Positions 1-5,349 of a stretch of 5,349 bases of DNA are shown piece by piece. Source of the DNA: Planctomycetia bacterium (GTDB lineage: Bacteria > Planctomycetota > Planctomycetia > Pirellulales > UBA1268); contig RFPF01000222.1 in the NCBI GenBank assembly GCA_009926295.1, forward strand, positions 1 to 5,349, in the 5' to 3' direction. The notes under the pieces were generated by a model that was given only the letters and a program-made list of their open reading frames with translations, had not been told where the DNA came from and ran no database searches. Position numbers and translations under genes: made by a program. How positions within the stretch are numbered: position 1 is the first letter of the stretch; every line of letters begins with the position of its first letter.

Positions 1-1001
1 TCGACCTCGTGGCCCTGCACTACCCGTCCGTCGGACCGTCCGCGGAAGCGCGGGCAAACCTGCGGGCGAGCGAGACTTTCGACCCACGGGCGAAACTCGA
101 CATGCGGGCGGTCGTGCGGCTCCGCGAACTCATCGCCCGGCACGCACCGGACGTCGTGCACGCGTTCTCTCCGAAAGCACTCGCCGTCGCGAACCTCGCC
201 GCGACGGGACTGCGTCGGCCGCCGGTGCTCGTGTCGTTTCGCGGCATCTCGACCCCGCCGTCGCGGCTCGACCCCGCGAACCACATCACGTTCCTGTCCC
301 ACAGGGTGCGCGCCCACGCCTGTGAATCGAACGCGGTCGCGGCGGGGCTCGTCGCCTCGGGCATCCCGGCGAGCAGGTGCCACACGGTCTACAACTGTGT
401 GCAGCCGCCGGATGTGGCAGCCAGCCCGCGGCGGGAGGAGATCCGCGCGCGGTTCGGCATCCCGGCCGAAGCGTTCGTCGTGGGCACGATCGCCCACATC
501 CGGCCGGTGAAGGGAACGGATCTCCTGCTCCGGGCGGGGCTCGAGTGCCGCGACCTTCGCGACGTGTTCTGGCTCGTGATCGGCGAGGTGCACGACGGCC
601 GCGTCGCCCGGCTGTCGCAGGACCCGCGCTGGGAGGGCCGGCTGCGGATGGCCGGCGCGATCCCGGGCGCCGGGTCACTGGCCGGGGCGTTCGACCTGTT
701 CGCCATGCCGTCGCGACACGAGGGCCTCTGCCGGGCGCTCCTCGAGGCGATGTCGTGGGGCGTCTGTCCGGTCGTGAGCGATGCGGGAGGGATGAAGGAG
801 CTCGTGCGGCACGACCGTGACGGGGTCGTGGTGCCCCGCGAGAACGTGCCCGCGCTCGCATCGGCCATCCGCGGCCTGCACGCCGACCGGCCGCGGGCGG
901 TCGGATTCGGCGCCTCGGCCGGGCGCCGGGTGGCCGAGGTGTGTGCACCGCGGGCCTTCGCCGACCGCGTGCTCGCCGTGCACGATCTCGCCGCCGCCTG
1001 A
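1..1001 (+). CDS. Glycosyltransferase family 4 (group 1), 5'-truncated by window edge
   Basis: This is the C-terminal part of a GT-B fold glycosyltransferase that would transfer a sugar from an activated donor, usually a nucleotide sugar, to a glycan or lipid acceptor at the cytoplasmic face of the membrane. The reading frame is open to the left edge (codons from base 3). A GTG at 9 could be read as a start, but the usual first beta strand and glycine-rich loop are missing, so the true start lies upstream. The acceptor-side domain runs to about base 420 and includes 'PDVVHAFSPKA' (about 147-179) and 'VSFRGIS'. The donor-binding domain follows, with 'IRPVKG' at 498-515, the position of the conserved basic residues, and an E-x7-E motif with glutamates at 720-722 and 744-746 ('HEGLCRALLEAMSWG'), then 'VSDAGGMKELV'. 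About 330 residues are visible against a typical 350-400. Acceptor and donor cannot be read from the sequence. There is no signal peptide or membrane segment in the visible part. The family call is firm; the specific role is unknown. Confidence 0.9.
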   Translation, partial: DLVALHYPSVGPSAEARANLRASETFDPRAKLDMRAVVRLRELIARHAPDVVHAFSPKALAVANLAATGLRRPPVLVSFRGISTPPSRLDPANHITFLSHRVRAHACESNAVAAGLVASGIPASRCHTVYNCVQPPDVAASPRREEIRARFGIPAEAFVVGTIAHIRPVKGTDLLLRAGLECRDLRDVFWLVIGEVHDGRVARLSQDPRWEGRLRMAGAIPGAGSLAGAFDLFAMPSRHEGLCRALLEAMSWGVCPVVSDAGGMKELVRHDRDGVVVPRENVPALASAIRGLHADRPRAVGFGASAGRRVAEVCAPRAFADRVLAVHDLAAA

Positions 1002-1008
1002 GATGCGG

Positions 1009-1032
1009 CCTGGAGCCGGGCGATCCGGCAGG
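1009..1032 (+). terminator. GC-rich hairpin just after the glycosyltransferase stop
   Basis: The stem GCCGG (1015-1019) pairs with CCGGC (1025-1029) across the loop GCGAT. It is extended by CCT (1009-1011) pairing with AGG (1030-1032), with a three-base bulge on the 5' side. It begins eight bases after the stop codon. Only a weak pyrimidine-rich stretch follows and there is no clean T tract, so this may only be a 3'-end stabilising hairpin or part of a factor-dependent end. Confidence 0.35.
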
Positions 1033-1058
1033 CTGTTCCGGTCGTTCCAATTGTCCGG

Positions 1059-1076
1059 GGCGGTGCGCCGGTTTTT
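1059..1076 (+). terminator. Possible weak intrinsic terminator with T tract
   Basis: A short stem GGCG (1059-1062) and CGCC (1066-1069) with loop GTG is followed after GG by five T residues (1072-1076). A second run of seven T residues lies at 1094-1100. The stem is only four base pairs, so the site is weak. Its place between the glycosyltransferase and the protease promoter fits transcript termination. Confidence 0.3.
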
Positions 1077-1098
1077 CGCCACGCCGGGCCGCGTTTTT

Positions 1099-1127
1099 TT
1101 GACCGTATGAAAATCGTGATCCATAAT
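1099..1127 (+). promoter_or_regulatory. Sigma-70 type promoter for the S41 protease gene
   Basis: A -35 hexamer TTGACC (1099-1104; 5 of 6 to TTGACA) and a -10 hexamer CATAAT (1122-1127; 5 of 6 to TATAAT) are separated by exactly 17 bases. Transcription would start near 1134, giving a leader of about 64 bases before the GTG at 1198. The site is in a locally AT-rich patch of an otherwise GC-rich region and directly follows the candidate terminator. It is a sequence match only. Confidence 0.6.
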
Positions 1128-1197
1128 CGCTGGCGGTTGACGGAGAAACCGCTGCCTGCCGCGACAGGATGCGGCCTCACGCGAACGGATCGCCCAC

Positions 1198-2913
1198 GTG
1201 AACGTCGTCAGCCCCCCGACGTGCCTGCTCGCGCAACTGCTGCGCGGATGGTTGCTGGCCGGCTGTGTGTGGGCCGCGTGCTTCACGGGCGGTTTCGCAG
1301 CCGATGTCCTCGCCCCGGAGTGGTCCACGGCGCTCGTTTCGGGCGCGTCGCACGACGATCTGGCTTCGGCGACCGCCGCCCTGGAGCGGCAGGGTCGCTG
1401 GGCCGACCTGGTGAGCGCCTGCGAATCCGCGGCGCGGAAGGGCACGCTCGCCCCCGACCTGCAGCAGCGGTACGACCTCGCGAAGATCCACTGCGACGTC
1501 ACGCGCCGCCACAACGAAACCGCCTATCGGGCTCAGATCACGAAGCTTACCGAGGCGGATGCCCGGCGGCTGTATGCGGAAGTCCTCGCCCGCATCGCGT
1601 CGCACCACGTCGAGCAGCCGAACTTCGCCCGCATCGTGTCGCGCGGCATGCTGGCGATGGATGTCGCGATCGACGACCCGGTGTTCGCCTCGCTCCAGCG
1701 TGTCCCGAACGACGCGGCAGCCCGGGAGGAATATCGCCATCGCATCGCCCAACTCGCGGCGGGTCGATCGGTGGGATCCCAGGCCGAAGCCGAGACGTTC
1801 GCCGCCTGGGTCGCGAACGTCGCGCATGCGACGCTCGGTGTGCCGCCGGCGGTCACGCTGATGGAGATGGCCGCCGCCGCCATGGGGGGCCTCGACGAGT
1901 ACTCCGCGTTCCTCACGACCGGCCAGCTCGACGACCTGTACGCGCAGATCGAGGGGAATTTCGTGGGGCTCGGCGTGGAGCTCAAGTCCGCGGCCGACGG
2001 TCTGCTCGTCGTGCACGTGATCCCAGGCAGCCCTGCGCAGCGGGCCGGCATCCGAGCGGGCGACCACCTCGTGGCGGTGGCCGGGCGCGCGATCGCGGGG
2101 ATGGGCGTCGATCAGGCCGCGCAGCTGCTCCAGGGGCCACCGGGCTCGCTTGTCACGCTCGCCGTGCTGCGGGCACCGTCCCCGGCCCGGGCGGTCACGG
2201 TGCGTCGCGAGCACGTCGAGGTTCCGAGCGTCGAGGACGTGCGGATGCTCGATGCTGCGGCGGGCGTCGCCTACCTCAAGGTCAGTTCGTTCCAGAAGAC
2301 GACGGCTGCCGATCTCGAAGCGGCCCTCCGCCGTCTCGATGCGGCGGGGATGCGGTCGCTCGTGTTCGACCTCCGCGGCAATCCGGGCGGGCTGCTTTCG
2401 GCCGCCGTGGACGTCGCCGACTTGTTCCTCGAGCGTGGCCTGGTGGTGGCGACCCGTGGACGCAGTCCCGAGGAAGACTTCAACTACACGGCCAGTCGCC
2501 CGGGCACCTGGAAGATGCCGCTGGTCGTCGTCATCGACGGTGATTCGGCGAGTTCCAGCGAGATCTTCGCCGGCGCGATCCGCGACCACGCCCGCGGCAC
2601 GATCGTCGGCTCCCGGAGTTACGGGAAGGGCTCGATCCAGGGAATCTTCCCACTGGAGACCGGCGGCGTCGGGATGCGGCTGACGACGGCGCGGTTCTAC
2701 TCGCCGAACGGCCACCCGTACAGCGGCGTGGGAGTCGAGCCGCACCTGCCCGTGCACACCGTGGCGCGGCCGGCCGGCGGCGTGGCGCTCGCCGCCACGG
2801 AGGTCGCCGGTTCGCCGGCCGATCCGTTTCTCGAGGCGGCGGTCGAGGCGGCCCGCAGGTCGCTGCCGCGACCCGCAGCGCGGCCGCAGCCGCGCTCGAC
2901 CGTGGCTCGGTAG
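1198..2913 (+). CDS. Exported S41 C-terminal processing protease (Ctp/Tsp family) with PDZ domain
   Basis: This is a 571-residue serine protease of the carboxy-terminal processing family, which recognises substrate C-termini through a PDZ domain and cuts envelope proteins. Residues 14-35 look like a Sec signal: Arg16, then a hydrophobic stretch to about 30, then 'GGFAAD' as the likely cleavage area. Residues 36-220 form a mostly helical region with little resemblance to known domains; 'ALERQGRWADLVSACESAA' (about 61-79) is weakly TPR-like. 'LDEYSAFL' (232-239) corresponds to the LDPHS-type motif of the family. The PDZ domain spans about 244-330 with its binding loop at GLGV (257-260). The S41 core, about 335-525, has 'DLRGNPGG', the nucleophile Ser452 within 'SASSSE', general base Lys477 in 'YGKG' (exactly 25 residues later, as in the family) and Gln481. 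All catalytic residues are present. The chosen GTG start is preceded by a weak ACGGA (1185-1189) at 8 bases. An in-frame stop lies at 1138-1140, and no ATG, GTG or TTG lies between it and 1198. The C-terminal tail is rich in Pro, Ala and Arg. Usual length is about 400-550, so this is a long member. The substrate is unknown. Confidence 0.93.
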   Translation: MNVVSPPTCLLAQLLRGWLLAGCVWAACFTGGFAADVLAPEWSTALVSGASHDDLASATAALERQGRWADLVSACESAARKGTLAPDLQQRYDLAKIHCDVTRRHNETAYRAQITKLTEADARRLYAEVLARIASHHVEQPNFARIVSRGMLAMDVAIDDPVFASLQRVPNDAAAREEYRHRIAQLAAGRSVGSQAEAETFAAWVANVAHATLGVPPAVTLMEMAAAAMGGLDEYSAFLTTGQLDDLYAQIEGNFVGLGVELKSAADGLLVVHVIPGSPAQRAGIRAGDHLVAVAGRAIAGMGVDQAAQLLQGPPGSLVTLAVLRAPSPARAVTVRREHVEVPSVEDVRMLDAAAGVAYLKVSSFQKTTAADLEAALRRLDAAGMRSLVFDLRGNPGGLLSAAVDVADLFLERGLVVATRGRSPEEDFNYTASRPGTWKMPLVVVIDGDSASSSEIFAGAIRDHARGTIVGSRSYGKGSIQGIFPLETGGVGMRLTTARFYSPNGHPYSGVGVEPHLPVHTVARPAGGVALAATEVAGSPADPFLEAAVEAARRSLPRPAARPQPRSTVAR

Positions 2914-2931
2914 GCCGATCCCGGCTGCTAC

Positions 2932-2960
2932 TTGAACTCGCCTCCTGGCGCCTGTACCCT
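2932..2960 (+). promoter_or_regulatory. Candidate promoter for glnN
   Basis: TTGAAC (2932-2937) and TACCCT (2955-2960) are spaced by 17 bases and could serve as -35 and -10 elements, with transcription starting near 2967 and a leader of about 125 bases. The -10 is a poor match (4 of 6). The intergenic gap is 178 bases. No correctly spaced sigma-54 site and no clear NtrC-type dyad was seen. The rest of the gap, to the Shine-Dalgarno, shows only a short dyad CGGA-A-TCCG (2972-2980) and a small hairpin CAGAA/TTCTG (2990-3006). Confidence 0.35.
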
Positions 2961-2969
2961 GCGCCGAGT
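2936..2969 (+). other. Bulged GC-rich hairpin downstream of the protease gene
   Basis: GGCGC (2947-2951) pairs with GCGCC (2961-2965) across a nine-base loop. The 3' arm continues directly into GAGT (2966-2969), which can pair with ACTC (2936-2939) if bases 2940-2946 bulge out. No T tract follows. It starts 23 bases after the protease stop and could be a factor-dependent terminator or 3'-end stabiliser. It overlaps a candidate promoter for glnN, so the two readings compete. Confidence 0.35.
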
Positions 2970-3076
2970 GTCGGAATCCGTGCGAGCTTCAGAAATCTTC
3001 CTTCTGGCTGCAGCCCGCGCGAAGAACGCCGTATTCGTTTCCAACTCCGGCGGATCGTGATGCTCCGCCCCATCCA

Positions 3077-3084
3077 GAGAAGGA
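3077..3084 (+). promoter_or_regulatory. Shine-Dalgarno sequence of glnN
   Basis: GAGAAGGA lies seven bases before the ATG at 3092. It is the best ribosome binding site in the window and fixes the glnN start. The spacer is AT-rich (CCTTTTC), which would keep the start region open and fits a highly expressed gene. Confidence 0.7.
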
Positions 3085-3091
3085 CCTTTTC

Positions 3092-5266
3092 ATGACGCTC
3101 GCCCGTGCCAGTGCCGTCGCCGCCATCAACAACTACAAGTCCAACGGTCACGCGTGGAATTTCCGCGAGACACCGACGAGTGAAATCTTCGGGGCGAACG
3201 TGTTCAGCGACGGCGTGATGAAGGATCGCCTGCCGAAGAGCGTCTACAAGGCGCTGCAGGCGACGATCAAGCAGGGCAAGCCGATCGACCCCTCGATCGC
3301 GGATGCCGTCGCCCTCGCCATGAAGGACTGGGCGATCGAGAAGGGTGCAACCCACTACGCGCACGTGTTCTATCCGCTCACCGGCCTCACCGCCGAGAAG
3401 CACGACAGCTTCCTCACGCCCACCGGGGATGGTGACGCGATCGCGGAGTTCTCGGGCAAGGAGCTGATCCAGGGCGAGCCCGATGCGTCGAGCTTCCCGT
3501 CGGGCGGCCTCCGCGCCACTTTCGAGGCCCGCGGTTACACCGCCTGGGACCCGACGAGCCCGGCCTACATCCTCGACAATCCCAACGGCACCACGCTCTG
3601 CATCCCCACGGCCTTCTGCTCGTGGACGGGCGAGGCGCTCGACAAGAAGACGCCGCTCCTGAGGTCGATGCAGGCGGTCGACAAGCAGGCCCGCCGCGTG
3701 CTCGCGTTGTTCGGGCACAAGGACGTCGGCCAGGTGTCGGCCTCGGCCGGACCTGAACAGGAATACTTCCTGATCGACCGTAATTTCTTCTTCGCCCGTC
3801 CCGACCTTGTGATGACCGGGCGGACGCTCTTCGGCGCCAAGCCCCCCAAGGGCCAGGAGTTCGAGGATCAGTACTTCGGGGCGATTCCAGAGCGTGTTCT
3901 GGCCTTCATGCTGGAGGCGGAACGCGAACTGTTCAAGCTCGGCGTGCCCGTCAAGACCCGGCACAACGAGGTGGCCCCGAGCCAGTACGAGATCGCCCCG
4001 ATCTACGAGAACGCCAACATCGCCACCGACCACCAGCAGACGATCATGCAGACGCTCACCCGCGTGGCGCAGAAGTACGGCATGGCGTGCCTGCTCCACG
4101 AGAAGCCGTTTGCTGGCATCAACGGCTCGGGCAAGCACGTCAACTGGTCGCTCGGCTGCAAGCTCGGCAACCTGCTCGAGCCGGGTGAAACGCCGCACGC
4201 GAACATGCAGTTCCTCGTGTTCTGCGCCGCGGTGATCCGGGCCGTGCACCTGCACTCCGACATGCTCCGCGCGGTGGTCGCCGCCAGCGGAAACGACCAC
4301 AGGCTCGGGGCCAACGAGGCGCCGCCTGCGATCATCTCGATCTTCCTCGGCGATCAACTCGCCGACGTGTTCGAGCAGATCGAGAAGGGCAAGGCGACGA
4401 GTTCGAAGTCGTCGGGCACGCTGACCGTGGGAGTCGACACGCTGCCGACGCTGCCGAAGCACGCGGGCGACCGGAATCGCACGAGTCCCTTCGCGTTCAC
4501 TGGCAACAAGTTCGAGTTCCGGGCCGTCGGGGCGAGCCAGTCGATCGCCGGGCCGCTCGTGGCCCTCAACACGATCATGGCCGAAAGCCTCGACTACATC
4601 GCCACGGAGCTTGAAAAGGCGACCGGTGGTGACCAGTCGAAGCTGGCTGGAGCGGTGGAAAAACTCCTGCAAAAGATCATTTCGGAGCACAAGGCCGTGA
4701 TCTTCAACGGCAACGGCTATTCCCAGGAGTGGCACGAGGAGGCCAAGAAGCGCGGGCTGCCGAACCTGCGGGCCACGCCCGAGGCGCTCGATGTCCTCGT
4801 GGCACCGAAGAACGTGGCGTTGTTCGAAAAGTACGGGGTCTTGTCGAAGCGCGAGATGGAGAGCCGCTACGACATCTACATGGAGCGGTACTGCAAGGAC
4901 ATCAACACCGAGGCCCAGGCGGCCCTGCAGATCGCCAAGACGATGATCCTGCCGGCCGGATACCGCTACCAGGGCGAGCTCGTGGATACGGCGACGAAAC
5001 TCAAGAGTCTCGGGCAGGCGGTGCACATGGGCACGCTCGACAAGCTGACGAAGCTCGTTGGCGAGTTCGAAGGACGGATCGAGGCGCTCGAGAAGGCGCT
5101 GGCCCACCATGGAGCCGCCGACCTTCGGGGGGAGGTGAAGCACTTCAACTCCGATGTCATCCCGGCGATGACGGCACTCCGTGAGACGGCCGACCAGGTC
5201 GAGATGCTCCTGCCCGACGACCTCTGGCCGCTGCCGACCTACCGCGAGATGCTGTTCATCAAGTGA
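3092..5266 (+). CDS. glnN: Glutamine synthetase type III
   Basis: This enzyme makes glutamine from glutamate, ammonia and ATP in the cytoplasm, the entry step of nitrogen assimilation. At 724 residues it has the length of the GSIII family (about 700-730), far above GSI or GSII (about 350-470). GSIII enzymes form double-ring dodecamers. The N-terminal GSIII-specific part includes 'FGANVFSDGVMKDRLPKSVY'. Active-site motifs appear in order: 'GPEQEYF' with metal-binding Glu222 and Glu224; 'RHNEVAPSQYE' (290-300); 'GINGSGKHVNWS' (342-353), with the conserved His349; 'RLGANEAPP' (404-412), the region of the catalytic-loop glutamate; and 'DRNRTSPFAFTGNKFEFR' (460-477), the nucleotide and glutamate binding arginines. 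The C-terminal part (about 560-724) is the helical GSIII extension ('YDIYMERYCKDINTEAQ'). No GSI-type adenylylation tyrosine motif (NLY) was seen, so control by adenylylation is unlikely. The ATG is set by a strong Shine-Dalgarno. The gene appears intact. Its stop overlaps the start of the next gene. Some genomes label this gene glnA; glnN is the usual symbol for type III. Confidence 0.97.
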   Translation: MTLARASAVAAINNYKSNGHAWNFRETPTSEIFGANVFSDGVMKDRLPKSVYKALQATIKQGKPIDPSIADAVALAMKDWAIEKGATHYAHVFYPLTGLTAEKHDSFLTPTGDGDAIAEFSGKELIQGEPDASSFPSGGLRATFEARGYTAWDPTSPAYILDNPNGTTLCIPTAFCSWTGEALDKKTPLLRSMQAVDKQARRVLALFGHKDVGQVSASAGPEQEYFLIDRNFFFARPDLVMTGRTLFGAKPPKGQEFEDQYFGAIPERVLAFMLEAERELFKLGVPVKTRHNEVAPSQYEIAPIYENANIATDHQQTIMQTLTRVAQKYGMACLLHEKPFAGINGSGKHVNWSLGCKLGNLLEPGETPHANMQFLVFCAAVIRAVHLHSDMLRAVVAASGNDHRLGANEAPPAIISIFLGDQLADVFEQIEKGKATSSKSSGTLTVGVDTLPTLPKHAGDRNRTSPFAFTGNKFEFRAVGASQSIAGPLVALNTIMAESLDYIATELEKATGGDQSKLAGAVEKLLQKIISEHKAVIFNGNGYSQEWHEEAKKRGLPNLRATPEALDVLVAPKNVALFEKYGVLSKREMESRYDIYMERYCKDINTEAQAALQIAKTMILPAGYRYQGELVDTATKLKSLGQAVHMGTLDKLTKLVGEFEGRIEALEKALAHHGAADLRGEVKHFNSDVIPAMTALRETADQVEMLLPDDLWPLPTYREMLFIK

Positions 5267-5349
5267 TGCACGAGCCGCTTGCGCGGTCGATCTCAGAGGA
5301 AGCGGAGCGGCTGGGGCTCGTGATCCCGCCCGAATCGACCCAGAGGCTC
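5266..5349 (+). CDS. Start of a downstream gene, coupled to glnN, cut by window edge
   Basis: An ATG at 5266-5268 shares its A with the glnN stop (TGATG), and the frame stays open for all 28 codons to the right edge. The peptide begins MHEPLARSISEEAERLGL and continues through 'VIPPESTQRL'. It looks like an amphipathic helix followed by a second helix start. No clear Shine-Dalgarno precedes the ATG, which is usual for stop-start overlaps where the ribosome re-initiates. The style resembles the N-terminus of the 16S rRNA methyltransferase RsmG (helix, short proline-containing turn, next helix), but the piece is too short to assign. A later in-frame GTG at 5320 is a less likely start. Confidence 0.6.
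   Translation, partial: MHEPLARSISEEAERLGLVIPPESTQRL

Noticed and set aside
1107..2543. A 478-codon + strand frame starting MKIVIHNRW within the protease leader
   Set aside because: It overlaps the protease gene in another frame, becomes Arg/Gly/Pro-rich shadow sequence, and its ATG lies inside the promoter spacer.
1177..2757. A 526-codon open frame on the minus strand opposite the protease gene
   Set aside because: It is codon-aligned with the protease frame and has the same explanation. The translation is low in hydrophobic order and has no recognisable motif.
2946..2963. A sigma-54 promoter (GG...GC elements) upstream of glnN
   Set aside because: TGGCGC at 2946 is followed by TGCG at 2960, but the GG-to-GC spacing is two bases too long for the -24/-12 consensus.
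2914..3091. A glutamine riboswitch (glnA RNA) in the glnN leader
   Set aside because: The conserved core around GGAAGUAGG was not found. Only the fragment GTCGGAATCC is loosely similar.
2531..5143. An 870-codon open frame on the minus strand across glnN, the gap and the end of the protease gene
   Set aside because: Its codons align exactly with those of glnN, so it is interrupted only where glnN would use TTA, CTA or TCA, codons that GC-rich genomes avoid. The product is rich in Arg, His, Glu and Leu with no domain, while the + strand encodes a textbook enzyme.
1..5349. Mobile elements, CRISPR arrays, tRNA genes or long repeats
   Set aside because: No spaced direct repeats, terminal inverted repeats, transposase motifs or tRNA-like cloverleaf elements were seen on reading both strands. 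Almost all of the window is accounted for by the four genes.

Overview
The window is a GC-rich stretch (by eye about two thirds G+C) with all recognisable genes on the + strand: the 3' part of a family-4 (group 1) glycosyltransferase gene, a complete exported S41 C-terminal processing protease (Ctp/Tsp type), a complete type III glutamine synthetase (glnN), and the first 28 codons of a further gene that runs off the right edge. The large-format glutamine synthetase, the long-leader S41 protease with an 'LDEYSAFL ... IEGNFVGLGVEL' signature and the high GC content together suggest a planctomycete, perhaps of the Pirellulales. That assignment is an inference from protein style, not from a marker gene.

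Layout: bases 1-1001 hold the glycosyltransferase, which is open to the left edge and lacks its N-terminal nucleotide-fold strand. Bases 1002-1197 are intergenic and contain two small GC-rich hairpins, the second running into a T tract, followed by a close match to a housekeeping sigma-70 promoter (TTGACC, 17 bases, CATAAT). This suggests that the glycosyltransferase transcript ends here and the protease has its own promoter. Bases 1198-2913 encode the protease, with an export signal, a helical N-terminal region, a PDZ domain and the Ser-Lys-Gln catalytic set. Bases 2914-3091 form a leader with a bulged GC hairpin, a weaker promoter candidate and a strong Shine-Dalgarno sequence. Bases 3092-5266 encode glutamine synthetase III. 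The last base of its stop codon is the first base of the next start (TGATG), so the downstream gene is probably translationally coupled to glnN.

The genes do not form an obvious single pathway: cell-surface glycan synthesis, envelope protein processing and cytoplasmic nitrogen assimilation lie side by side, and the two gaps of nearly 200 bases suggest separate transcription units. I found no mobile element, CRISPR array, RNA gene or clearly new system. The window reads as ordinary core chromosome. Its most useful points are the promoter candidates, the coupled partial gene and the long N-terminal region of the protease.
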